Positions 7,179 to 14,374 of a stretch of 19,978 nt of DNA are shown here, in pieces (position 1 is the first letter of the stretch; each line of letters begins with the position of its first letter). The notes beneath the pieces are model-generated. The model had not been told where the DNA came from. It worked only from the letters and a program-made list of their open reading frames with translations, and made no database searches. The position numbers were made by a program, and so were the translations under genes. Source of the stretch: an uncultured Lachnospiraceae bacterium (GTDB lineage Bacteria; Bacillota; Clostridia; Lachnospirales; Lachnospiraceae); NCBI GenBank assembly GCA_905209075.1, contig CAJLRL010000039.1:1-19978 (forward strand), written 5' to 3'.

Positions 7179-7895
7179 TTACCACTCTAACTCTTCTGCT
7201 GAAACCTTGTCAGTGTTGATATCGTTGTGGCGGACAGCACCATCACGCAGTTTTATAACATGATCCGCCATGTTTTTAATTGCCTCGTTGTGAGTAACCA
7301 TTATGACTGTATTGCCGTATTTTTTATTTACATCTTCAATCAGCTTTAAGATTTCCTTTGAAGTATTGTAATCAAGTGCTCCTGTAGGCTCATCGCAAAG
7401 CAAGATATCAGGATTTTTCACGATTGCACGGCCGATCGAAACACGCTGCTGCTGTCCTCCCGATAGCTGGTTCGGCAGCTTATATCTATGCTCGTAAAGC
7501 CCTAATGTATGTAACAGATCATCTATATCCAGTGCATTATCAGACAGATAAGCACCTACCTCGATATTTTCCTTTACGTTTAAGTTCGAGATCAGATTGT
7601 ACATCTGGAACACATATCCGAGGTGCTTTCTGCGGTACTGTGTAAGCTTTTTCTCATTCATATCCTTTAATTTATCACCATTTATACTGATATACCCTGA
7701 ATCTGCACTGTCGATTCCTCCAATGATATTAAGAAGTGTGGATTTTCCCGAGCCTGATGGTCCAAGCAGTACGCAAAATTCTCCTTTTGCCACGGAGAAA
7801 TTCATTCCACGTAATACTTCCTGGCGTGTCTCACCACTCCCGAAGCCTTTCTTTAAATCAACGATCTCCAAAAATTTCTTCTCTTCTTCTGACAT
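7179..7895 (-). CDS. ABC transporter ATP-binding protein (MacB/LolD-like)
   Basis: 238 residues with every ABC ATPase motif: Walker A GPSGSGKST (45-53), Q-loop Gln97 in YVFQMYN, signature LSGGQQQR (144-151), Walker B ILLCDEPTGALD (164-175) and the switch His202 in VTHNEA. The ISNLNVKENIEVGAYL stretch and EPTGALD are typical of the subfamily that pairs with FtsX-like permeases. The ATG at 7893-7895 is preceded by GAGG. The permease follows after 10 nt, so the two are co-transcribed. The gene lies 197 nt downstream of the TetR gene on the same strand; a local TATAAT (7925-7930, minus) may give it its own promoter. Confidence 0.95.
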   Translation of the reverse strand: MSEEEKKFLEIVDLKKGFGSGETRQEVLRGMNFSVAKGEFCVLLGPSGSGKSTLLNIIGGIDSADSGYISINGDKLKDMNEKKLTQYRRKHLGYVFQMYNLISNLNVKENIEVGAYLSDNALDIDDLLHTLGLYEHRYKLPNQLSGGQQQRVSIGRAIVKNPDILLCDEPTGALDYNTSKEILKLIEDVNKKYGNTVIMVTHNEAIKNMADHVIKLRDGAVRHNDINTDKVSAEELEW

Positions 7896-8092
7896 ATTTA
7901 ATCCTCTCTTTCAACATGATCTTCATTATACGTGTCTTACTATAGTTTCTATATATTTACTTTTGTTAGCTTTTTCTAACCGTATGTCATTTTTTTAGGT
8001 CTTCCACCTTTACTTTATATATTCTGAAAGACCTTAAAATTTAAAATACCTATATGGTTTGCTTTACACACTTATGTTTTTCAACAATCCTG
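7896..8092 (-). promoter_or_regulatory. ABC operon leader with two inverted repeats and a possible -10
   Basis: No gene. Minus-strand TATAAT at 7925-7930 has no good -35 at 16-18 nt, so it may need an activator or not be used. Two inverted repeats lie upstream of it: GTTAG/CTAAC (7965-7969 and 7976-7980) and AGGTCTT/AAGACCT (7997-8003 and 8028-8034). Either could be an operator or RNA hairpin. The double TetR palindrome found at 8746-8782 is not repeated here. Confidence 0.35.
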
Positions 8093-8716
8093 TTATTTTA
8101 CTATCGCATACCAGCCTGCGATCAGATACTCCATGCCCTTTTCAGCGAATGCCAATGCTTCTTTTTCATTGTCAATATGTGTAACCATGAATATAAACAT
8201 ATCAACCTGCGAATGAGACATCCAGTGAACAACTTTTTTGTCTACCATGTGAACATCATTTGCCTTACACATTGCCTTACATATAAAAGCATTATGTTCA
8301 TCCATCTGATCCACCAGACGATCCATCACATTTTCCATTGTCGATCCCTGTGATTTCGTCAACACCATAAGTACTTCATCCCTGTGTTTGTATATCTCAT
8401 GGACAAGCTTCTTTGTACATTCAAAATCCAGACTATCATCATGCTCATTTTCGTAGCCCCTATCAGCCTCTTTTACTTCATGGCTATAATGCTCTTTAAT
8501 GATTGCATTTAGACGATCCATGAAATCACCCACTATTTCACAAAACAGATCATCTTTATCATGAAAAAAGAAATATAAAGCTCCGGTTGTAACTCCTGCT
8601 TCCTGACAGATATTTCTAAGTGAAGCTCCTGCAAAGCCTTTTTCCATGAATTCCGCTTTGGCGCATTCTATAAGATGCTTTTTTGTTTCACTATCATGTA
8701 TCTTTCTTGCCGTCAT
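8093..8716 (-). CDS. TetR/AcrR family transcriptional repressor
   Basis: 207 residues. N-terminal DNA-binding domain: TKKHLIECAKAEFMEKGFAGASLRNICQEAGVTTGALYFFFHDKDDLFCEIV, the canonical TetR helix-turn-helix (helix 3 around VTTGALYFFF). The C-terminal part (MVLTKSQGSTMENVMDRLVDQMDEH onwards) is the variable ligand-binding, dimerising domain. I start it at the ATG at 8714-8716, preceded by GGGGAAG; the longer reading from 8806 would translate the operator region and adds 30 non-family residues. It lies directly upstream of the ABC ATPase and permease genes, so it most likely controls them, directly by read-through or through its own operator. The ligand is unknown. Confidence 0.92.
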   Translation of the reverse strand: MTARKIHDSETKKHLIECAKAEFMEKGFAGASLRNICQEAGVTTGALYFFFHDKDDLFCEIVGDFMDRLNAIIKEHYSHEVKEADRGYENEHDDSLDFECTKKLVHEIYKHRDEVLMVLTKSQGSTMENVMDRLVDQMDEHNAFICKAMCKANDVHMVDKKVVHWMSHSQVDMFIFMVTHIDNEKEALAFAEKGMEYLIAGWYAIVK

Positions 8717-8745
8717 TGTCTTCCCCCAGTTGTATATACAAAAAT

Positions 8746-8782
8746 AACATAACAGTGTTATGTTTGATAACACTGTTATGTT
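8746..8782. promoter_or_regulatory. Double palindromic TetR operator
   Basis: A perfect 19-bp palindrome AACATAACAGTGTTATGTT (8746-8764, centre 8755) is followed by a second palindrome ATAACACTGTTAT (8767-8779, centre 8773). Together they also form a perfect 16-bp inverted repeat (8746-8761 and 8767-8782) with a 5-nt gap. The centres are 18 bp apart, the site overlaps the -10 of the TetR promoter, and it lies 30-66 nt upstream of the start codon. This is what an autoregulatory TetR site binding two dimers looks like. Confidence 0.85.
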
Positions 8783-8806
8783 AACTCTAAATACCTTATT
8801 TGTCAA
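8778..8806 (-). promoter_or_regulatory. Predicted promoter of the TetR gene
   Basis: Minus-strand TTGACA (8801-8806), 17-nt spacer, TAACAT (8778-8783). The -10 lies inside the right arm of the operator, so repressor binding would block RNA polymerase. Confidence 0.7.
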
Positions 8807-8937
8807 ATATTTATTATTATCATTTATTTTATACTAACTTATCTACACTTCCTACATGGGATGGAAATGCTATTTTCTTAAAACAGCTGCCATACTATTT
8901 ACTCTTATAATATGCGCACTGGAAATTTTACAATAAC

Positions 8938-9906
8938 CTATCGCATGATAATATATGCCATATACACTGCGTACATGAGCAGCATTGCTATTCCCTCGCC
9001 CCTTTTTATCTCTCGTTTTGTCCATGCCATTATCCACACTATAAGTGAAAATACCACAAGCACGATTATATCAATCATATTCTCCTGTATAAATGTAATC
9101 GGACTTATTGCTGAAGCAACTCCAAGCACCATAAGTATATTGAAGATATTTGATCCTATTGCATTTCCGAGTGCCATATCTACTTCATTTTTTCTTGCTG
9201 CGACTATTGAAGTAACAAGCTCAGGAAGTGATGTTCCAATTGACACGATCGTAAGTCCGACAAGAGTCTGTGACATTCCGATATCTATTGCTATACGGCT
9301 TGCACTATCTACTACCACATCGCCGCCTACTGCAATTCCTACGGCTCCGATCACAATAAAAATTATTGCTTTCGGCATTGAAATAAGTGGTATATCATCA
9401 ACTTCCGGATCAGATGCGTTTTTATTTTCCTTTAAAGTATGTCTGATCAGATAGAAAATATAGCCTGCGAAAAAGCCAAGCAGAATTATTCCATCTACCC
9501 TGCCAAGTGTCATTCCTATCACACCCATGACAAGAAGCAGAATTGCGCAGATCATTGAAAATGGGAAGTCTCTTCTCAAAGAAGCTCCATCCACTGCTAC
9601 CGGTGTCATTATTGCACAGACTCCGATAACTACCATAAGATTAAAGATATTTGAACCTGTTACATTGCTGACCGCAAGTGTATTGTTGTGTGCTATCGAC
9701 GCAGCTACGCTGACTGCAGTTTCCGGGAGTGATGTCCCCATCGCCACTATTGTGAGTCCTATGATAAGTGACGGCACCTTAAATCGTTTTGCCACACTTG
9801 AGCTTCCCTCTACAAACAGATCCGCACCCTTTACCAGGAATACAAATCCTGCCACCAGACACAGCAGCACTACAATAAATGGTGCTTCATTAATAAATTT
9901 TTCCAT
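8938..9906 (-). CDS. Ca2+/Na+ antiporter family membrane protein (YrbG/CaxA-like)
   Basis: 322 residues with about ten membrane helices. It has the two inverted alpha-repeats of the cation/Ca2+ exchanger superfamily: VAMGTSLPETAVSVAAS with VTGSNIFNLMVVIG in the first half and VSIGTSLPELVTSI with NAIGSNIFNILMVLG in the second. The Glu and Asn residues of the GTSLPE and GSNIFN motifs are the ion-coordinating positions of the family. A charged cytoplasmic loop (RHTLKENKNASDPEVDD) separates the halves. The ATG at 9904-9906 has GGAGG 7 nt upstream. It lies 102 nt downstream of mntP on the same strand with no terminator hairpin seen between them, so manganese-responsive co-expression is plausible; a weak TATAAT at 9945-9950 (minus) may also serve it. 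The transported ion cannot be told from sequence alone. Confidence 0.93.
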   Translation of the reverse strand: MEKFINEAPFIVVLLCLVAGFVFLVKGADLFVEGSSSVAKRFKVPSLIIGLTIVAMGTSLPETAVSVAASIAHNNTLAVSNVTGSNIFNLMVVIGVCAIMTPVAVDGASLRRDFPFSMICAILLLVMGVIGMTLGRVDGIILLGFFAGYIFYLIRHTLKENKNASDPEVDDIPLISMPKAIIFIVIGAVGIAVGGDVVVDSASRIAIDIGMSQTLVGLTIVSIGTSLPELVTSIVAARKNEVDMALGNAIGSNIFNILMVLGVASAISPITFIQENMIDIIVLVVFSLIVWIMAWTKREIKRGEGIAMLLMYAVYMAYIIMR

Positions 9907-10008
9907 TGTGTTTCCTCCATCTTTACTATTTTTGTTTATATTTTATTATACATAAATATTTTTACATAATAAAATCAATTTAAACGATATGTCTACGAGT
10001 TTATTTAC

Positions 10009-10596
10009 TTAAAATGCCAGTATCCCCAGATGTTCAAGCAATATCTTTAATCCGATGAAGATGAGGATGATCCCACCAACGACTTCGGCTTTCTTTTTGT
10101 ATTTGCTTCCGAAAAAGTTTCCAACTGCAACAGCTATTATAGACAGTACAAATGTTGTAAGTCCTATTATGGTAATTGCTTCATAAATGTTTAAGTTATC
10201 ATATGCGAGCGCAAACATAATTCCGACTGCCAGTGCATCAATGCTTGTGGCTATCGCAAGTAAAAACATTTCTCCGTGGTTCAGCGCCAGATCTTTCTCA
10301 ACTACCATATCATCTTCGTTGTCCTTTACTGCCTCGTATACCATTTTTCCACCAATAAATGCAAGCAGAATAAATGCGATCCAATGGTCAATGCTTGTGA
10401 TATACTTTTCAAACTGTGCGCCGAGCATATAGCCAATAAGCGGCATGAGTGCCTGAAATCCTCCAAAATATAACCCGATCGTTACTGCCTGTTTCTTGTT
10501 GAACTTTGTCATTCCAAGACCTTTACATATTGATACGGCAAATGCGTCCATTGACAAACCCACTCCTATGAGCAGGATTTCAATAAAAAGTACCAT
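10009..10596 (-). CDS. mntP: Manganese efflux pump MntP
   Basis: 195 residues, six membrane helices, the normal size for MntP (YebN). It exports excess Mn2+ across the cytoplasmic membrane. Both halves carry the conserved acidic motif: LLIGVGLSMDAFAVSICKG (Asp about 17) and FLLAIATSIDALAVGIMFAL (Asp about 119), the two inverted repeats of the family. A hydrophilic loop with DNEDDMVVEKD lies between helices 3 and 4. The ATG is preceded by GGAG. A yybP-ykoY manganese riboswitch lies upstream, as expected for this gene, which strengthens the assignment. Confidence 0.96.
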   Translation of the reverse strand: MVLFIEILLIGVGLSMDAFAVSICKGLGMTKFNKKQAVTIGLYFGGFQALMPLIGYMLGAQFEKYITSIDHWIAFILLAFIGGKMVYEAVKDNEDDMVVEKDLALNHGEMFLLAIATSIDALAVGIMFALAYDNLNIYEAITIIGLTTFVLSIIAVAVGNFFGSKYKKKAEVVGGIILIFIGLKILLEHLGILAF

Positions 10597-10665
10597 ATTT
10601 TATTCTCCATTCCCTAGTGTACGGTGACCGAAATTACATATTTCTGTACTTAATAGTTACAATAT

Positions 10666-10707
10666 TTTATATATACAATGATATAAGGGTCAAAAGGTAT
10701 TTTGACC
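10666..10707 (-). promoter_or_regulatory. Possible second mntP promoter with a palindrome over its -35
   Basis: Downstream of the riboswitch terminator, minus-strand TTGACC (10688-10693), 16-nt spacer, TATAAA (10666-10671). The -35 lies inside a perfect inverted repeat GGTCAAAA-GGTA-TTTTGACC (10688-10707). This could be a repressor-controlled promoter that bypasses the riboswitch, or simply a leader hairpin. It is not followed by a T-tract on the minus strand, so it is not a terminator for mntP. Confidence 0.4.
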
Positions 10708-10722
10708 TTTTAATCATACAAT

Positions 10723-10786
10723 AAAAAAGACCCGTGCATACAGTCACCTATAGCATAACGCTATTGTGTACTGCATACATGAGTCT
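10723..10786 (-). terminator. Riboswitch expression-platform terminator of mntP
   Basis: Two 17-nt arms (10770-10786 and 10728-10744) pair with one mismatch and a few G-U pairs; an inner ATAGC/GCTAT stem caps the hairpin, and six U residues follow (10723-10728). Its 5' arm contains ATGTATGCA, which is also the 3' strand of aptamer helix P1. Confidence 0.9.
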
Positions 10787-10882
10787 CATTCTTTAATGTT
10801 TGCCAGGTCTTACAACCGGGTTTGTTGACAAACCACGTATATATTAAAATACGCGAACTACTCCCTCAGATGTAGTATTGCA
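10772..10882 (-). promoter_or_regulatory. yybP-ykoY manganese riboswitch aptamer
   Basis: Minus-strand RNA with the conserved elements of this class in order: GAGGGAGTAG (around 10858-10867) next to helix P1, a variable hairpin, GTCAACAAACCCGGTTG, the ACCTGGCAAAC segment and ATGAGACTC. P1 is formed by TGCAATACTACAT (10870-10882) with ATGTATGCA (10772-10780). Mn2+ binding stabilises P1 and so blocks the terminator, switching mntP on. Boundaries are by eye. Confidence 0.9.
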
Positions 10883-10884
10883 TT

Positions 10885-10914
10885 TTACTGGCCACACTAT
10901 TGTGTGAGCAGTAA
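10885..10914. repeat. Dispersed hairpin repeat, copy A
   Basis: TTACTGGCCACACTATTGTGTGAGCAGTAA folds as TTACTG/CAGTAA plus CACAC/GTGTG with a small loop. It lies in the mntP leader between promoter and aptamer. A closely similar sequence occurs at 13875-13900 in the same orientation. Confidence 0.55.
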
Positions 10915-10945
10915 CTTGTATTTAATTGATCACCATTGTTAATAG

Positions 10946-10975
10946 ACTATAGCAAACTTGCGCTTGTCTTGTCAA
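10946..10975 (-). promoter_or_regulatory. Promoter of the mntP riboswitch transcript
   Basis: Minus-strand TTGACA (10970-10975), 18-nt spacer, TATAGT (10946-10951), located about 65 nt before the aptamer. Confidence 0.7.
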
Positions 10976-11028
10976 TGGCTTTCTGCGCTAATCTTTGTAA
11001 GTATTGGCTAACATATTATATGACACAT

Positions 11029-12624
11029 TTATCCGACGTTAAATTCTTCTATCATACAAGTGTGCTTTTTGGTGTCTTTATCGTAGTTTACGCCTACAAG
11101 CAATAGATTGCCCTGAAATTCCTTTAGTCCTTCCACATACTGTCTGTCCTTTATCTGTGAGATCGCACCTTCTGCGCTCTTATCCCATTTTAACTCTATC
11201 ACAGCAGCCGGTTTATCAGTATGCATTTTTCGTGGGATAAAACACAGATCAGCAAAACCCTTGCCACTTGGAAATTCCCTGATTATCGTATAGTATTCAC
11301 GCGCAAAATAAAATGCAAGGTTTATCGTACAGGCAAGTGAATTTTCATTGTTATATTGCAGACTTGAAATCTCCTTATGCGCCTTGTCAATACCTGCTGC
11401 TACAGCATCTGCATCCTTTGTCCACATTGCTTCAAGTAAATTTTTTGAATCCTTTACAGACTCAATAACCTCGTTCCAGTCCATTGTACTGATCGCATTT
11501 ACATACTCCTGCGACACTTCCTTATTGGGAATAGACACCGTTTTATCCTGCCAGCGGTAACTCAGATATCCCAGATGTACAAGCAGTGTCAGCACATCGT
11601 CACGGTTCTGGAATGTGGTCATGTCATTTGAAAATGTACCTGTATTGATCTGTATCCGATCCCCTGCAAGCATACGCACGATTGCATCCTTTAAACCATC
11701 AAAATTCATCTGGATGTATACCTTCAAAGCCTCATATGTTTCTGTCTGATTCCAGTAATTATCAAACAGACCACTAAGCATGGCATCTACAACAGATTTA
11801 GGACTGTACATGGCATATATCTTCGGGTTTTCCCCATCCATGGTCATGAGCTCATATCCATCATACCATGCCTGTGCTTCCTCAAAGTTTCGCTTATATT
11901 CCGCACAGAGTGACCTTACCTCATCCTCAGTAAATCCGAAAAACTCAGCCATTTCACGAGGATTGATCATGGAGTATTCACTGAACATATTTAAAGCTGA
12001 ATGTGAACCATATTTTTTTATCGGTAAAATTCCTGTCATATACGCAAGTGCAATATATTCCTGATCCTTTAACCATGCCCTCAGAAAATCCAGATATTTC
12101 TTCTGCGCTTCTTTATCCTGCTTGTACTCACGAAACAGACAATCCCACTCATCTATGAGTATGATAAATGGTCTGCTGGTGTTGGCGTAGATATCATTCA
12201 TGGCAAAAACCAGACTGCTTTCTCCGTCCATTACCAGTTCTGGATACCCTCTTTTAAGATCTGCTATAATTCGCTTTTGAAAAACTTCAAGCATTTCATC
12301 CATACTATGCGTCGCACTTAAAAAACTCTGCATATTTATTTTAAGTACATCATACTGATTAAGATGTTTTTTATAATCTTTGGTACTTGCTATTTTCAAT
12401 GTATCAAACAAATCTGCTGTATCTACACTGCGATCATAATATGCCGTGAGCATATCCGCAGCCATGGATTTACCAAATCTCCTCGGTCTGCTGATACAGA
12501 TGTATTTCTGTCTCGTATTGACCAGTTCATTTATTTTTTCTATCAGCCCTGTTTTATCCACATAGATTGCAGAATTAAGGCTTTCCTCAAACCCTTTACT
12601 TCCCGGATTCAGATAGCTTCCCAT
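11029..12624 (-). CDS. AAA-ATPase-like / PD-(D/E)XK nuclease family protein
   Basis: 531 residues. N-terminal AAA-ATPase_like domain: a Walker A variant ISRPRRFGKSM (residues 44-54) and Walker B FIILIDEWDCLF (153-164), with the domain running to about 300. The C-terminal part is a PDDEXK_9-like nuclease fold: GKGFADLCFIP (Asp459) and AVIELKWDKS (Glu477, Lys479) followed by the AISQIKDRQY helix, the D...ExK order expected for a nuclease core. Start taken at the ATG at 12622-12624, 8 nt after GGAGG, giving MGSYLNPGSKGFEES; an extension of 15 codons lacks family character. This family occurs in several to many divergent copies in Lachnospiraceae and Bacteroidetes genomes; its role is not established, although mobile-element or defence functions have been suggested on general grounds. 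No partner gene is evident. Confidence 0.9.
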   Translation of the reverse strand: MGSYLNPGSKGFEESLNSAIYVDKTGLIEKINELVNTRQKYICISRPRRFGKSMAADMLTAYYDRSVDTADLFDTLKIASTKDYKKHLNQYDVLKINMQSFLSATHSMDEMLEVFQKRIIADLKRGYPELVMDGESSLVFAMNDIYANTSRPFIILIDEWDCLFREYKQDKEAQKKYLDFLRAWLKDQEYIALAYMTGILPIKKYGSHSALNMFSEYSMINPREMAEFFGFTEDEVRSLCAEYKRNFEEAQAWYDGYELMTMDGENPKIYAMYSPKSVVDAMLSGLFDNYWNQTETYEALKVYIQMNFDGLKDAIVRMLAGDRIQINTGTFSNDMTTFQNRDDVLTLLVHLGYLSYRWQDKTVSIPNKEVSQEYVNAISTMDWNEVIESVKDSKNLLEAMWTKDADAVAAGIDKAHKEISSLQYNNENSLACTINLAFYFAREYYTIIREFPSGKGFADLCFIPRKMHTDKPAAVIELKWDKSAEGAISQIKDRQYVEGLKEFQGNLLLVGVNYDKDTKKHTCMIEEFNVG

Positions 12625-12683
12625 GTCCGGCACCTCCGTTCTTAATAGTCTGTATTTATTATAATACAAATTATGTGCCTTAT

Positions 12684-12760
12684 CTACTCCCCAAATGTAT
12701 ATCCAATCCCGAACACATTCCTTATGTATACCGGATCTGTCATGTCATGACTATGCATTA
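12684..12760 (-). pseudogene. Relic of a response-regulator C terminus
   Basis: Between the two ATPase genes the minus strand encodes DPVYIRNVFGIGYTFGE followed by TAG (12684-12686). The pattern PxYIxxVxGxGYxF is the last beta-hairpin of OmpR/PhoB-type response regulators. The upstream residues in this frame (ISKYESRKCKFYVMHSH) do not look like the rest of that domain, and the frame has no start of its own: it directly follows the TGA of the ATPase gene. I read it as a decayed fragment left by rearrangement. Confidence 0.45.
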
Positions 12761-12845
12761 CGTAAAACTTACATTTTCTGGATTCATATTTAGATATCAG
12801 GGTATTTGCATAATTCATGATACCTATTTTAGTCCCAGCTAAAAA

Positions 12846-13766
12846 TCAACAATATTCCTTTATATATTCATCAAAATATGGAAGCGCAAGCGAAATATAT
12901 CCCTGTCTTGTTTTTATTATACCTCTTTTTATAAGACGATCCCTGTACATTGAATAACTTCCTGACTTCTCTCCCATGAGCTTAAGCACTTCTTCGCGCT
13001 TATATTCTTCCTTATCTGTTAAAAGTCCAGCAAGAAATCTGTCCATTTCCGTCATCTCTTCCCATATTTTTTCGTAGGAATACGCAAACAATTCTGCTTT
13101 TAGTTTAGGCAAAATATCTTTCAGTGACTCCCCCGCCTTTTTCTTAAAACACAACACGCCCAATTCCTGAAAAGCATATGCGTATCCTTTCGTGATCTTC
13201 GCCATTTCACGAGCCTCATCACTATCGATATCCAGCTTGCTCTTATACATCTCAGTCATTCGTATCATATTAAGAGGCTCTGTTTTAACTGTTGCAGCTC
13301 TTCTGAAAAATGTAAGATTTTTGACATTGCTTAATTCCTGTATATTTTCATACAGACCTGTACATACAAAATATACCGGATACCCCGCTCTGAGCCATCT
13401 GCCATATTCAGATGCAAATTTTACCATTTCTTCTGACTTTGAAACTTCGTCTATTCCTGTTGTTTTCTTATCCTGTGAACCAAAACCAGCCTTTACAAGC
13501 ATTGCCGCTATCTGTCCTAATATATCTCTTGCAGGATTTACATCAAAAACAAGCCAATTTATATATCTGCTTTCATTGGTTCTTAATTCTTCCTCCACCT
13601 TTGCAAGTATAACGGTTTTACCGGAGCCTCTGACTCCGGTTATCTTATATACCGACTCAGACGGATTATCGTAAATAAAGCTTTCCAGTATCTCCTCTGT
13701 CTTCTCAGTATGGATATATGTGTATTCCGGAGTCTTACTGAATGTTGTAGTAAATGGATTCTGCAT
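12846..13766 (-). CDS. P-loop ATPase with C-terminal winged helix, probably internally deleted
   Basis: 306 residues. Walker A is GVRGSGKT (44-51). The Walker B acid pair is in TGIDEVSKS (Asp106, Glu107), sensor-like VYFVCTGLYENI follows at about 131-142, and a C-terminal winged-helix-like region (YKREEVLKLMGEKSGSYSMYRDRLIKRGII) ends the protein. Only about 15 residues separate the helix AAMLVKAGFG from IDEV, and the residues before IDEV (SQDKKTT) are polar where a hydrophobic Walker B strand is expected. Members of this ATP-binding family that I recall have several tens of residues more here, so an in-frame deletion is likely and ATP hydrolysis may be impaired. The ATG is preceded by GAGGTG. 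The closest function would be an orphan AAA-type ATPase of accessory elements; no partner is visible. Confidence 0.85.
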   Translation of the reverse strand: MQNPFTTTFSKTPEYTYIHTEKTEEILESFIYDNPSESVYKITGVRGSGKTVILAKVEEELRTNESRYINWLVFDVNPARDILGQIAAMLVKAGFGSQDKKTTGIDEVSKSEEMVKFASEYGRWLRAGYPVYFVCTGLYENIQELSNVKNLTFFRRAATVKTEPLNMIRMTEMYKSKLDIDSDEAREMAKITKGYAYAFQELGVLCFKKKAGESLKDILPKLKAELFAYSYEKIWEEMTEMDRFLAGLLTDKEEYKREEVLKLMGEKSGSYSMYRDRLIKRGIIKTRQGYISLALPYFDEYIKEYC

Positions 13767-13855
13767 AAATTCACCTCGATTTATTATATGAAATTTATAA
13801 CTATTTATACTTTTTTATACTTTTTTGCAATATCCCTACACAGCGTAAATAGTGT

Positions 13856-13907
13856 TACAGTAAGTCCTGTGTTGCTGGTCACACTGTTAGGTGTGAGCAG
13901 TACTGTA
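13856..13907. repeat. Dispersed hairpin repeat, copy B
   Basis: Inner stem CTGGTCACAC (13875-13884) with GTGTGAGCAG (13891-13900), loop TGTTAG; outer arms TACAGTA (13856-13862) and TACTGTA (13901-13907) close the structure. The core GG(C/T)CACACT...GTGTGAGCAGTA matches copy A at 10885-10914. It lies in the leader of the minus-strand ATPase and just upstream of the tyrS promoter. Confidence 0.55.
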
Positions 13908-13917
13908 TTTTGCACCC

Positions 13918-13947
13918 TTGACAAATCCCTCCCCCAACAGCTATAAT
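13918..13947 (+). promoter_or_regulatory. Sigma-A promoter of the tyrS T-box transcript
   Basis: TTGACA (13918-13923), 18-nt spacer, TATAAT (13942-13947), both hexamers perfect. Confidence 0.8.
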
Positions 13948-13953
13948 ATCGTC

Positions 13954-14300
13954 AATTGAAGCACAATTACATTTCAAACGGCTTTGATGGGAACAAGTAC
14001 ATTTTTGCAATACTTACAGAGAGCTGCCGGTCGGTGAGAGGCGCAAGGAAAACAGATTTGGAATACATCCCGGAGCTTTGCACCGAACGTCGGATTGGAT
14101 TGCCTTAATTATTATCCCACCCGGTTAATAAGCTGCAACGTATTGGCACACGTTATAGTGCTGGAGTGTTAGCAGAAGTCCTTTCGGATATGCTGTGCGA
14201 CAACTCACGGAGGCATACCTGTGTGAGCAGGATGCAAATTAAGGTGGTAACGCGAGAAATCCCCCTCGTCCTTAAATGGATGAGGGGGATATTTTATTTT
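13954..14300 (+). promoter_or_regulatory. T-box riboswitch, tRNA-Tyr responsive
   Basis: Leader RNA that senses uncharged tRNA-Tyr. It contains a Stem I region with GGTCGGTGAGAGG-type elements, the specifier UAC (14064-14066) in the context GGAA-UAC-AUCC, and the T-box AATTAAGGTGGTAACGCG (about 14237-14254), followed by a terminator. UAC is a Tyr codon and the downstream gene is tyrosyl-tRNA synthetase, so the assignment is self-consistent. Confidence 0.95.
14261..14300 (+). terminator. T-box regulatory terminator of tyrS
   Basis: CCCCCTCGTCC (14261-14271) pairs with GGATGAGGGGG (14278-14288), loop TTAAAT, followed by ATATTTTATTTT. The antiterminator formed by the T-box competes with the 5' arm. 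Confidence 0.93.
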
Positions 14301-14374
14301 AACTAACTATTCAGAACATGCGAATGTGTGTTGCAAGGTTCTGAATACAAATTCAATCTATCAGGAGGAAAATC

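Noticed and set aside
7997..8034. Hairpin after the TetR gene as a terminator
   Set aside because: On the minus strand it is followed by A residues, not T, so it is not an intrinsic terminator for the TetR gene.
8717..8806. 30-codon N-terminal extension of the TetR gene
   Set aside because: It would translate through the operator and -10; the ATG at 8714-8716 has GGGGAAG and gives the normal family start.
11029..12624. AAA-ATPase/PD-(D/E)XK gene as part of a named defence system
   Set aside because: No partner genes of a known system are adjacent and this family is widespread in multiple copies, so a defence label would be speculation.
14200..14232. GTGTGAGCAG as a third copy of the dispersed hairpin repeat
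   Set aside because: It is part of a stem (CTCAC/GTGAG) in the tyrS T-box leader and the flanks do not match the other two copies.
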